NCBI GenBank assembly: GCA_021399445.1 | Contig: JAJTUQ010000005.1 | Coordinates: forward strand, 2,294,001 to 2,358,000 | Direction of reading: 5' to 3' | Origin: Xylogone sp. PMI_703 | Taxonomy: Eukaryota; Ascomycota; Leotiomycetes | Length of the DNA stretch: 64,000 nt | Part shown: positions 18,659-29,647 of the stretch, in pieces | How the letters are laid out: every line of letters begins with the position of its first letter | Position numbering within the stretch: position 1 is the stretch's first letter | Made by a program: the position numbers and the translations under genes | The notes under the pieces: model-generated | What the model was told of the DNA's origin: nothing | Databases searched by the model: none | Seen by the model: only the letters and a program-made list of their open reading frames with translations

Positions 18659-19674
18659 GAATTGACCGAATACTCAGTCCTATCTATGAAATGCCAATCT
18701 AAATTGGCGCTGGTGGCTACTTATCCTCAATCTTTGTTCATTTCTCGTTTAGCAAGGCGCTTAAAAGTCAGGCTCCTCACAGTATAGAAAGGAACGCCTA
18801 GATTTCTAGAGTGATTTAGGATTACTTTGGAGGGTTATAGAACTTATCCAGTAGATTTATTTAGAAAGATTTATAAAGAGATTCTATTTTACAATGATAG
18901 TTAGAAGCCATGCCCTCAACGCAAATATCGATGTGCTATTAGTTCCTATGCTATCTATAAGTAGCTCATCAAACCAATTTTCTCTATACGTCTTGCAGCT
19001 CTAAATAGCCTGCATACCTAACAAACCAGAAATATCGTTATCGGAGCAACTTGGACCGATAAAATCTCAACTATATACGGCATAGAGTCGTGCTCTGTGA
19101 CCAGTCATAAGGGACTCAACGATGTGGACAACGTTACAAACGACTAACATCATGCTGCTGATGTAACGACGCGTGATTCTTTCGCTGGGGAAAGCTACTT
19201 AGAGGATATTGCCGTTTCCACTAATGATGAAAAGTGCAGTTTTACTATATATATATATATGAAGAGATTATAGCTGGGTAGTGTTATAATCAGCATAAGA
19301 ATACGACATTAATAAAACCACGGAAACAGATCTCTCGAATTATACGGCAAGTAGACAGTTCTATCAATATTTTACAATCATCTAGACGAGAAGTATAGCC
19401 TTCCATTACCTAATGTGACAATTAACTGAAGCGTAAAACTATGCGATATATAATCGTTTTATACATTATACATAAGCAACAAGTCTAATCATGCTATCCA
19501 AAATTACCGTATCTTGTCTGCTCTCTAACACAACTCCAGTCGCTTGCTTATAGCTATGTGCAATACCCTCCCTACGGGTCAACTCCCAAAAAATCTCTCT
19601 ACCGTTGAAATAAACATAGACGATCACAATTGTATACAAATCCCGCAGTAGCGAGAATCAGGATGCTGTTAATA
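18659..19674. other. Intergenic, no gene seen
   Basis: About 1 kb between the convergent SDR and surface-protein genes. A (TA)n microsatellite is near 19246-19260. No frame of interest. Confidence 0.5.
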
Positions 19675-20759
19675 TCATCGAGCGGGAAGTTCTCCCGGTT
19701 CCGGCGGTTCGTTATCCGTATATAGCTCGTGCACAACATGTGGTTGTGCAAGCTCTTCAGCATCTGTCATTTCCTTTCTCCCTAACCCTTGTAGCTCTGT
19801 CGGCAGCACCCTATTCTTGCGACGCCGTCGCATGTAGTATGCAAATCCAATGATGCCAAGAGCTAGGACGGCTAAAGGAATGCCCACGCCAATTCCGATT
19901 TTCGCTCCGGTGGATAGGCCGCTTGACGAGTTCGAAGTTGGGGTGCTTGTCGCAGGTGAAGTAGATGTTGAAGTTGGAGATGTACTTGTGCTCGTTGATG
20001 AGGTAGTTGAGGATTTAGTAGCAGTAGCAGCTCTGAATAATGCCAAATCCGAGCTCTGATACCATACAGGAATGCCGTCTCCAAATATTGTCCATGTGCT
20101 AGTTCCTTGAACCCACTGATCAGTTAGCACAGGCCCCTTAGTCCATGCATCGTCGCCAGAAATCGGGCTATAAAACGTGAGGTATGTCGTTATGTCGGCG
20201 AAACCTGACGCGCATCGGTGGTTATAGTCTAGGTAACTATACCCTCTGTATAACAAAGTATTATTAGTAACAGTCGCGGCCAAATAAATAATATTGGAGG
20301 TGATTTACGATGGACAGCAGAGGACGGCAGTAGTATCAGCGCCGAGGGAAAGCGTACTGTCGTGATGGCCTGTGAAGCTGCTCGTGAAAGTCGTCGCTTC
20401 TGACCAACCCTGTGGACATTGCGCTGGACTGTCTTTGTATTCAATTAGTTTACAATTGTTTCAACGAAGATATAGGCACGGAGCTCACAATAGAAGAGGT
20501 CCCATTGAGTTTTGCTCTCTGGGATAGTACTACTCGGGAAACAAGCAGGGTCATAATAGTCACCGTCTTCGTGGCCAAAGTACATAGACACGATCTTCGT
20601 AAGTGTAGACAGGCATGATGCAGGAGGTACAAAGACGGATGTAACAGGGCCCCGGTTGAAAGACGCGATAACTGCCTGGTCAGTTACCACGGGATCCGGA
20701 GAAGTTGTAGAAGTAGACTTTGAAGTGGATGGCATAACGCGTAAATGCCTCTGGTCCAC
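19675..20759 (-). CDS. Single-pass Ser/Thr-rich surface protein
   Basis: Exons 20759-20489, 20432-20309 and 20245-19675 join to 321 aa; a start at 20735 (MPSTSKS) is also possible. The N-terminal ectodomain has ordered cysteines (PPASCL, PACFP, AQCPQGW, AVLCCPSGY, HRCASGF). It is followed by a Ser/Thr/Pro-rich, probably O-glycosylated stretch, one membrane helix (GIGVGIPLAVLALGIIGFAY) and a basic MRRRRKNR stop-transfer, then an acidic cytoplasmic tail. This layout is shared with fungal wall-stress/Mid2-like and related orphan surface proteins. No classical signal peptide is visible, so the topology is inferred from the helix and the basic flank. Function unknown. Confidence 0.8.
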
Positions 20760-21389
20760 TTGAGCTTACTTGAACTAAAAGAGATTCTGAGTTTAAAAGA
20801 CGGTCGGGGAAGACGAGTTAATTAAGGATTGCTGCTGTGCCTCTTTAATGCAGCTTGAAGTTGTGTACGTACATTATTACAGCCTCAGAGTTGTGCGGAT
20901 TAACCTGAGGCGGAGGCTGTTCAGTGTCAAACCAGAGCCAGGAGCCAAGCCTTGGCATCAGGGGTTCTGCCGCTTTACCTGCTTCATTAGGGTTCTAGAT
21001 ATCCAGAAATATATTTGAACCATCGCGTTCTAGGAGAGCATCAATAATGAATAGTTTGTAGATTTAGAATTATCGCCCCTCGAAAGCGGAAGTGTAATTT
21101 CCTCGCTTCATAAGGAGACGAAATCCTTGCTTCAGAAGCATACAGGACCTTGAGGCACTCGACAGGCGGGATGTCAGCACTATGTACGTGACATCTCAAT
21201 AAGGCGCCCTACTACCAAGCCACACCCCAAATAGATTTTTAGGCATCGGATCGAGAACAAGGTAACTGAGACGATCTGGCTACCCCACCCCCTGAATAGT
21301 GCGCGTGAATGTGTACAGTATGCAACTGTATTGCCTGGGCCAATCTAGAAATTATTGTTTAAGCCGGGAGTACCATAAGCTAGCAGTCA
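20760..21389. other. Intergenic upstream of the surface-protein gene
   Basis: Upstream region of the leftward surface-protein gene. No coding frame recognised. Confidence 0.45.
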
Positions 21390-22000
21390 CTACTGTACTC
21401 TTGCAACTCTTTGTTGTCCCAATAAAATAGTTATTCCGTCGCCGAAACCACTGGCATAATGCATTGGCTCCATACTCTTCCTTTTCGCTCTTTCCTTATT
21501 GGGGTTCTCCAGGGGCTCTCCAATGCCGAATCTAGCATCGCCGCCACAGTCATTGATAACACTTCCAGCAGCAAGGATGGTGGTACTCAACGGCGGAGAG
21601 GGGCAGTATATGCCAAGGCTTGAAGCAGTTGCCAGCACCTCAACAGGCGGGTTGAAGATCGAGCTTTTGCCAACCGCGTCGTGTGTTGAGACCAGTCGCC
21701 GTTGGCACGCGAAAGTGATTGTCAAACCCATCATCGACGTGTTCCTGTATCAAAATCGCGGAGCATACCTGGTCGAAGCGAATCCATTCCGATATTGCGG
21801 TAGATTCGAGTCACGTTTCTTTCGTAGGCGTCTACACCGTTGGCAAGCTGGGAAGGACTGAAGAGCAAAGTTGATACCCTCTGTGAGAAACTCGCCGACA
21901 AGCCATTCCAACCGGCCAAGGGAATAGTGCAAAATACTGCCTACCCATAGTTTCAGTAACGTGCTGCCTCCGGATCCAATAGAACCAGGACTCACCGGGC
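21390..22000 (-). pseudogene. Possible membrane-protein gene relic
   Basis: On the minus strand, several overlapping frames look more protein-like than their surroundings: SIGSGGSTLLKLWVGSIL, then EWLVGEFLTEGINFALQ, then in another frame LANGVDAYERNVTRIYRNIG. Together they resemble the C-terminal part of large fungal membrane proteins that end in a helix-rich tail, but shifts of frame and stops interrupt them and I cannot name a family with confidence. The local base composition is GC-richer than the flanks. Confidence 0.3.
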
Positions 22001-22699
22001 CGCATGTGCCGCGTTGGGTCGTGTCGGCCTATCGGTTTTATAACATGTCTCGGTCAAAGGCGTTATGGCACCTCCAAGTTATTGGCAATAACTTTAACTG
22101 TTAGTTAATGTACGACTTAGTTATTCCCGGACTGCTTAATATCTTGCGGTATTGATAGTATAGTAATGCAAAGATAACTCCTAGTATACTTGACAAATAT
22201 AAAGTAATAATTCTACAAAATAAATATCTATTCCAAGTTAAACGCTTATTGGTATCTTCGAATAATTAGCTGAGTTATTGTGAAATTTGCTACCTGCGCT
22301 AAATAAACTTTCTAGGTTTTGTTGAAAAGCTGTTTTGATCTTATTTTCTCGGCCGAGGCCGAAGGCGCACACTCGTATAGCATATAGCACTCAAATATTG
22401 TGGTCTAATTATCTCTCAAATATCCCGGAAACTAAAATAGGCTTTCCTGCTAAATAAATCTGTCAAGAGGGAGGCTACAGGAATAATCCTGACAACATCT
22501 TTCACAACAAGCGCTTTACTCTATATCGGGTTCAGCCTACAAATAAGCCCCTGCAGTCAACTACGATGCTATCATATAAACTGACTATAAAAAGGTTTGC
22601 TATTTCTGCATTACTACACTGATATCTTCGCGGGAGTACAAAGACGTAAGCTAAAAGACACGATCACCTATTAGTATCCAAATAATTATTCAACAATTA
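22001..22699. other. AT-rich spacer
   Basis: AT-rich region without frames; contains one CGGCCGA heptamer at 22350 in a context (TCGGCCGAGGCCGAAGGCG) resembling that at 500. Confidence 0.45.
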
Positions 22700-22710
22700 A
22701 ACAGCTCAAC

Positions 22711-23641
22711 GAGCCGGATTCCACGGCGGGCATATCCCGAATGCGGTAGCAAAAGTCCAATAAAGGAAATTATAAGGTCACTGTACGAAATTACCTCTCA
22801 GAAGGCACCGGAAGATCCGGAAGATCTTACCCTTGCACACTACGCTGTGGATACCCTAGATCATCTGGACTTCTTCCAAGACCCTATGCGACTTGCGGAG
22901 CAGGTATGGGTTGTCCAAGTACTACAGGACTATGCCTTTCTTGATGAGCACTGCGTTATTCGGGATAGCGCTGAGTGGTGCCAAATGAAGTGGCTACTTA
23001 TGCTCCAAAGCCACCCAGAAAACATGGAATGCTTGAAAGGTATGTAACCAATTTTGGTCTCAGAACACAATCACGAGTCTCAGATACTGAGGGCATAAAT
23101 TACATCAGGTCTTGGAAATTACTGGTTTCAATTATCTCAGAGTATTCTGGCACGACTACAGAGTACAAGAACTAGTATATCATCAAACGGGACCGATGAT
23201 AATGGTGGGAAATATGTAAGGTTGTGGCAAGTGGAGCTCAATTAACCAGGCTTACAGTGCATTTCTATGTCCGGCTGGACAGACCTCTACAAGTCGAGGC
23301 TCGCGGGTATCTATATGCTGCGATTGACTTTTTTCATAGAGCTCTTGTCGTGGCTGAGACAAGAGATGCTGTGACTGGGGATTTTCTCTCTACAGTAGGC
23401 GAAATTCTGTACAAATTATATAAGGCTCTACGTTAATAAGTCTAGTAGATTGCGGAATTACACATGGCTATGGGTAGCGTTAGTGATTCGCCAGCAGATG
23501 ATTATTACTTTACCAACGGTGTTCGCTATCTTCGGCGAGCTCAAAATCTTCCTGGCCACAGCTTATCAAGCTACCTCAAGGAGTTCCTCGATAACTTTGG
23601 GAGGTATGTTGACTAGGTATCACTTAGATTATCGTATATAG
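22711..23641 (+). pseudogene. Gene fragment, helical-repeat-like, unrecognised
   Basis: An open frame from about 22711 to 23040 carries convincing protein (KEIIRSLYEITSQKAPEDPE, then AHYAVDTLDHLDFF, then WCQMKWLLMLQSHPENMECL), ending at a plausible GTATGT splice donor. After a gap, 23252-23436 continues with a helical segment (YLYAAIDFFHRALVVAETRD), and 23510-23600 may hold another piece. The helix pattern resembles TPR-like repeat proteins of fungi, but no full repeat consensus is provable. There is no good start codon and the pieces cannot be joined cleanly, so this is probably a decayed or partial gene rather than an intact one. Confidence 0.4.
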
Positions 23642-24169
23642 TATCTTTCTGTTGTACGACTGGAACATTCAGACTTTGCTGAGTGGTGAATATGTGGGCA
23701 ATACGTGTATGAGCATATATCCTTGTGACGTCAGCATTGACTAGAAAGACAGCCTGTTTTTATTTTCCGACTGTCGCCGTTTGACTCTATATGATAATTA
23801 TAGTATATTTGAGTTGTTAAATATATTTTTTTCGAATTTGTATTGAATTTGAGTGGACCTGTGTTCCATAGATCACCAACTATATTTAGCTGGTATTATA
23901 CCATAATATACAGTATATCAAGTAGCGTACAGTTTTTACAGGATAACATCTTTCTGCTACGAGCTCAAAGCAGATATTGACATCACTTGAAGGTAGTTGC
24001 CGCCAACCGCTCTGGGATACTCTGTTTCAAAGTGAGCGGAAACTCAATATCGATTATGACTCCTAAAGGTGTTGAAAGACGAAATTTCAATGTGTTGCTC
24101 CCAGAGGGACCTGCTGTGTATCAGCCATGAAGTAAACTGTATATCGTTATTTGAGCTATGTTAGCCCAC

Positions 24170-24298
24170 GGGCCGCCTGGTTGTTATCTGGCCGGTTTAT
24201 AGACAAATGTGAAATATTTGGGCTACCGGCTAGACGGCTAGCTATCCGGCTGGTGAGATAGTTATCCGGCCAGACTGGCTTATTGGCCGGAACACATG
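24170..24298 (+). repeat. Irregular CCGGC-rich repeat cluster
   Basis: Within about 120 bp the words GGCCGG, CCGGCT and TATCCGGC recur about eight times in both orientations (for example CTATCCGGCTGGTGAGATAG followed by TTATCCGGCCAGACTGGC). It is a degenerate tandem array standing in AT-rich sequence upstream of the SnoaL-like gene. Function unknown. Confidence 0.5.
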
Positions 24299-24490
24299 CA
24301 AAGGTATAAGTTCTTGGGTTCTATAGTAGCTATATGATATGTTAAAGCCTATAGTTAGACCTGAGAAAGATATCAGTTGGGGTATGCAATCCAGAGACAT
24401 CTTGTTATGAAAGCATATCGACTATTTTAACTTATCTCCATCTTAGGACCCAGTTCGCTTCTAAACCCCAAACAGACACAATATACCAGC

Positions 24491-24907
24491 ATGTCTATCT
24501 CCGTTCGCACTTCGTCGTCTGAATCAGAGGATTCAATAAAGACTCTGCTGAAAACAAATCTGCTCTCTGTCTTTAACGAACGAAATGACTTGATTCGGAG
24601 GAGAGTTATTGAGGAAACATACACCGACGACGTAGTATGGTTCGAAACTCATACCGTTAATTATGGAAAGGTTGAAATGCAAAAGGTAGCTACGAAGTTA
24701 TTGGAAGATTCTCCAGGTTTCCAGTTTAACATCAAGGGAAAGGCACAGATATGCCAGAATATGGGATCTTTGGAGTGGACCTTTGGGCCTGCAGAGAATC
24801 CGAGTCTCATGCAGGGGCTAGACGTGATCATTGTACAGGATGGCAAAATAAAAGTTATATGGAAACTGCAATTCAGAATTAGCTTTAAGCAGTCCTCATA
24901 TGGATAG
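24491..24907 (+). CDS. SnoaL/NTF2-like domain protein
   Basis: Single-exon frame of 138 aa. The order fits the SnoaL-like cone fold: an N-terminal helix (LLSVFNERNDLIRRRVIEET), then YTDDVVWFE, then a second helix region (VEMQKVATKLLED), FQFNIKGKAQICQNMGSLEW, and GLDVIIVQDGKIKVIW near the end. The family includes polyketide cyclases, hydratases and detoxifying proteins; no catalytic residue set can be assigned here. The position near an FAD monooxygenase and regulators suits a tailoring role in a metabolite pathway, which is inference. The C-terminus after KVIW is less family-like, and an undetected 3' intron is possible. Confidence 0.75.
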   Translation: MSISVRTSSSESEDSIKTLLKTNLLSVFNERNDLIRRRVIEETYTDDVVWFETHTVNYGKVEMQKVATKLLEDSPGFQFNIKGKAQICQNMGSLEWTFGPAENPSLMQGLDVIIVQDGKIKVIWKLQFRISFKQSSYG

Positions 24908-25497
24908 AGGTTGAATCTTAGATTAACACGACAATGTATAGTGATCAGTTAACGAAGGCTCATGGCTTTAGCCCGAGCAATCTGAGAATTTCACCGATGA
25001 GCAATATACATCGCGTCAATTAAATCGTTTCGTAGAATTGGAGTATTAGTAGTGAATTAGACGGATGCATCTAATTTGCCAGGGAGATGTCCAGGATCCT
25101 TCTATCTAGCATCAGTTTGTGTGCCAAAGTGTGAATACACGTACTATGGATCCATGTATAGGGATGCAGTATCAATTGTCTTGATATTGTATTCGTGAAG
25201 TAGTTCGAGGAATTCTTTGCATGTTTCGGGACTTTACGTGTTCAAAGGAAGGCCCCAAAAATGAGTTCAATAGAAGCGCTCATTTCGAAGGAGGGTATAC
25301 TTTTGTGGTTTTGTTGCTTATTCTATGTCTAATCCGGAGAAGCTATACACTTACTCTTCGGATTGGGTTCTCTGCCACCCCTTGTGAAAAATACAATATG
25401 GATACACGCAGACGACTCGTATAACAGCTAGATCTTTGAGTGGAACGATATATCTTTCCTGACTGCACGGCCAGTTACAAAGCTAGCGCCGATAATC
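24908..25497. other. Intergenic, no gene seen
   Basis: No convincing frame; short frames here have no recognisable features. Confidence 0.4.
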
Positions 25498-25842
25498 TCA
25501 AACAACCAGAATCCGGACTTCTTCGTTATACACCGGGGTACAGTCGGTCCTATACTCAGCCATGATTCTGGCTTTCCAGTACGTGTCAGCGCTGCAAATG
25601 TTGCTCAGTAGTAGTGTATACCCTGTTCTAACAACACCTATGTTCTTCGAATCGCCGGTGGACACACGGTTTCCTCGGGCCGGTCCCGAATGTACTCTAG
25701 CGTAACTCATTATCTCCTTTTTTCTAAAATATTTCAGCCTCTTCTCCAAGTTTGTTTGGTCTGCGAACTTCTCGCTCAAGTATCTAAAATTCTCGACCTT
25801 CTTGGAATTATCACATGTAAAAGTTTCACTAATATAATCCAC
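25498..25842 (-). CDS. Hypothetical protein, unrecognised
   Basis: A 114-codon leftward frame with charged N-terminal half (YLSEKFADQTNLEKRLKYFR) and a C-terminal TDCTPVYNEEVRILVV. I recognise no family, and no start context or intron supports it strongly. It could be an exon of a larger gene or a chance frame. Confidence 0.25.
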   Translation of the reverse strand: MDYISETFTCDNSKKVENFRYLSEKFADQTNLEKRLKYFRKKEIMSYARVHSGPARGNRVSTGDSKNIGVVRTGYTLLLSNICSADTYWKARIMAEYRTDCTPVYNEEVRILVV

Positions 25843-26230
25843 AGAGTTTTATGACGTGATGAGACTTTTGGTCTGGAGTTACTAGCACTGAAGGCATTCG
25901 TCATTCGGCATCTCGTAACTAATCTTCTTGACTACTCCCTTAACATATTCAGTGGTGCCTGTTATCCTATTTTATGTATTATTAACTGGTATGTTGCTGA
26001 GTTTCAAATTTTTTTGACGTGATTCGTTATTCTTGCAGTATTCATCAGGACAAGTCCATTATTTCAAGTACTGTTATCATCCCAATAGAGTCAGAAGTTT
26101 CCAAGTAAGTTTCCCCCAGAATCAGTTTCTTACACTTCCTCTGCACATTATGAAAGTACTGTTGGTTATCGAGTTTTGTTAGGTCATTATCGGCAGAATA
26201 TGGCAATTTTGTTTATATAATAACCTTCAG

Positions 26231-27523
26231 TTATGTGTCCAAAACTTCAGAGAAACTCTCCACATCATATCCATAAAGCCAGAACAAATTGACTTCGGTC
26301 GATCCCTGCCTTACACTTCTCTCTTTCTCATCTTGCTCAATATCGTTCTTCGTCCCTTTTCTCAAATGACTACCTAACTTTGTCCTCTCAATCACCTTGC
26401 TAATTCGTTTTTTGCGATGGTTTTCCCACTTGGAAAGCAAATAACTCCAATTAAGTCCTTTTTTGGTACGTTCGATTATTATTGCCAAAGTTGAAGCATC
26501 TTCTAAAGACATGGCAGCACCTTGGCCTGCACTAGGAGGTATCGCATGAGCTGAGTCACCTAAAATCACCACCCTTTCCTTTTTAGAAGACCACCTTTCC
26601 AGCATAGGAACGAATCTATATCTGTTCATGGTTAGCAGCAGCCTATAACGAGAATGAGGGGTGTCTTCTTACGGCCAAGAGTAATAATTCTCCAGTGGTG
26701 CGTTTCTTATGAACTGGCTAACAATGTCTGACCATCCCGCAGCACCAAACTTATTTTTCAGCACCCCTACCAACTCTTGTTTATTAGAATCTAATTTTCT
26801 CCACTCTACTAGACTCCTGTCTGAGACTTCTATGGTCGAAAAGAAAAATACATCAGTATTCCCACCTGCAGCAGGCATTCTTGCAAAAGATCCATTGGGA
26901 CCTAAGATTATCTTTGCTGCATCTGGATCATTCACCGTTATGAGTTCTCTGGACACAAAACCACCAATCGTCATTTGACCACTGAAAATTGGTTCACTTT
27001 TCTCAGGAGACAGATAATCCCGAACAAGGGAATGAATGCCATCAGCACCTACTACCAAATCTGCCTCTACCTTTTCACCCCCGCTGAATGTAATATTGGC
27101 TTTGCTTCCATTGCTGGACTCTGAGATAGAAATACAACGCATATTGTACTTTATCTCGATGCCCCTACTTTCCCCCTCAGCTAGAATTACTTTTCGTACA
27201 GTTGACCGATGGAGGCGCAAAGCAGGATATCCAAAATCCTTCTCGCCCCCTAAAACAAAAGTTCCAAGATGATCTCCGTTTATGTTCACCAGATCGACTC
27301 CATCATGGATAAAAGCTATCTGCCGAATTTTAGAATAAACTCCCAGGCGAGCGCAAACTCTTAAGGCATTTGGTGTCAGCACCATGCTTCCGCCGATTTG
27401 ATAGTCTCTCGGTCGACCCTCGTACACTGTGGATTTGATGCCGACATTTAGCAGTTCAATAGCCAGCGCGGGTCCCGTTATGCCTCCGCCAATGATAGCA
27501 ATACTGCTGAATAGATCTGCCAT
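26231..27523 (-). CDS. FAD-dependent monooxygenase (PHBH-type)
   Basis: Exons 27523-26673 and 26621-26231, with a 51-bp GTAAGA..ACAG intron, give 413 aa, the usual size for class A flavoprotein monooxygenases. The three fingerprint motifs are present: the N-terminal dinucleotide fold IIGGGITGPALAIEL (residues 10-24), the central DG motif VVGADGIHSLVR (about 160), and the GD motif VVILGDSAHAIPPSAGQGAA (about 300). Such enzymes hydroxylate or epoxidise aromatic or polyketide substrates with NAD(P)H and O2, and are frequent in fungal secondary-metabolite clusters. The C-terminus is basic and lacks a membrane anchor. The ATG at 27523 is preferred over an upstream non-ATG extension. The gene is divergent from the thioesterase at 28605. 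Confidence 0.92.
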
Positions 27524-28604
27524 TTTCGGCACTATTGAATTGTAGGTATTGAAAATTTTCAAAGAATGGAATTACGGAATTAGATATTGGGATATGTAGT
27601 GCTTATGTGTTAAAGACAGCTGGTGTCATTAACGATTCCATATCTTTTTTGAAAACCTCGCTCACCCTGCTATTGACGTAACCCTCGAGCCTGTCTCCGC
27701 AGGACCCCTTATAATAATTTTAGGGGATTTAATGCACATCTATAATAAGTACTATCTCTGGTATTTTGCTAGATATAAACTATAGCTCTGCAATTGACTA
27801 TGTTGATAAATTTGATGATCTTGGCAGAATCGATCGCGAATTACGCTAGATAATTAACTACAGTATTTCACAACTAACAAGCCTTGTCTCTCTTAATACA
27901 TTATAAGGAATTGTCGTTGCACAATTGATACTTCTAAAGTACACCTCTTCCGAGCTAACTTTCCAAGATTTACGAGTGATTATTAATCACTATAAATTAT
28001 CCTTCCGTTCTTTCGTGATTTGGAATCTATGAATAAGCGCCGAACCCCTGAGACAATAGAAGTAGGCCTTTCTGTGTCTCGCGAGAAGTAAACTCAAGGG
28101 AAGACAGGAAACATAATTCCAGTCAAAGATGTTTTTTGGAAATGTATTGTTGTTAGGTGCAGGAGCCACCTTATTGGGCAGATCTAGTATTTCCTAGACA
28201 CTATATAAAGCTTAGATTCCTAGACTCTAATTCTTGCTTAAGGCCATCCCAATCAGCTCTAGTCGTGATCAAATTGTCACACTCGACTTTTACAGATTCT
28301 GTTCAGGTTTATTGGTTACAACGCTTTCACTCATAGACCTGCAACGGCGCGAACCATTTAGCTTTACAAACGAAGCACGCCACGAAGCTTTCGGTAATTC
28401 ATTTCACGCAATCTTGCTGCACGCGGCGTCTTCAAGTCCGCCATTGGGGGCCACAGCATTTCAGCTGAGCGCCGTGCGTCACGTACAGGCTTACAGCTGT
28501 GCCGCACCCCCCCCCCCCCCCCAGCTTTCTGCGAGTATAGTGTGCCCTTGAGTTCTATAAGGCCTGGCACAGATAATTTCTTTAGAAATAACTTGCTGCT
28601 CAAG
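27524..28604. promoter_or_regulatory. Divergent intergenic region, monooxygenase / thioesterase
   Basis: 1.08 kb between two divergent genes. A run of 16 C at 28507-28522 lies about 85 bp upstream of the thioesterase ATG. A frame at 28234-28551 that reads through the C-run is not convincing. Promoter function is inferred from position only. Confidence 0.45.
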
Positions 28605-29647
28605 ATGGTTACTTCGAAATTTGAAGAATCTCTTAGGTTGAAAAAGATTGCCGAAGTGAGTTTCGTCCAAAAATTTGATATCTGGTTAATGGCTGATATC
28701 CACGTAAAGGATACCTTCGTAAACGTCGAACGTACCTACAGCTTTCCTAATGGCAATTATATTCCCGGCAGTGTGATGCTGCCTCAGTGTGCCTTGGCTG
28801 CATATATGACTCTTCCACCACATCCACATTTTTATCTTCATTGTCTTCAGAGTCATTTCATTTCTGTTGGAATTCCAAGTGAGCCCGTCACGTATAAGGT
28901 TAACAGAATCAAGACTAGCTTGTCCACTGCAATTAGAGTAATAAACGCCATGCAAAACGACCTACTCATCATGTTTAGCACAGCCAGCTTCACCACAAAA
29001 AGGAATGCACCGGTATTGACACATTCAGCTGTGCCAGAGTTCGAGCTTTACGAGAGCGAGAGAGGGTTTACCAATGACGAAATGCAAAACTACCGAACAA
29101 CTAATGGCCCCTTCTGGAAATGGCAGATATTGCCAACTGCGAGGCAAAAGAATGGTTGACCTTTTCCCTTCCCCTTAATCTGGCGGGCTCATCTACTGAC
29201 AAAGCGTTTATAGTTCCTACACCAAGTTCCGATTGCGTCCGCGCATTGTTACAATTCGAACCTTTTCTAGAGCCGCTTTCATACCCACAACCAGAGATCA
29301 TTCATATCCTTGGAATCCTGCAGCTTTCAGATATTTCCATACTCGACGCAAGCATTGGAGTACATGGCTTCGCCTTTGGGCTTTCTTCTTTTCGCAGATG
29401 GCGACCACTTCCGAAAGTTTATACAACCATGAATCATACTGTGCATTTTTATCTCCACGAAGGGTTCCGCGCTGATGAACCGGTGTATGGAGAAATGCGA
29501 TCACCGTGGGCCCGAGATGGCCGGGTTTTAGCACAATCTAGACTGTTTACTGCGGACTCCAACTCAAGGCTCATTGCCACATGCACACAAGAGGTATCTC
29601 GGGTATCCGTGATTCAGCATTGCACTACAACTTACGACTTTAAATAG
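28605..29647 (+). CDS. TesB-like acyl-CoA thioesterase (double hotdog)
   Basis: Two frames carry the two halves of a TesB-like protein. The N-terminal hotdog (28605 onward) has VERTYSFPNGNYIPGSVMLP and a core strand FISVGIPSEPVTYKVNRIKT. The C-terminal hotdog (to 29647) has LDASIGVHGFAFG, HTVHFYLHEGFRADEPVYGE and GRVLAQSRLFTADSNSRLIA, which matches the hallmark C-terminal half of acyl-CoA thioesterase II. Joining 28605-29030 to 29144-29647 (GTGCCA..GCGAG, phase 0) gives about 309 aa, the usual length; a donor at 29013 also works. The exact intron is uncertain, and a true frame break cannot be excluded. The enzyme would hydrolyse an acyl-CoA, possibly releasing a polyketide-type acid. Confidence 0.75.
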
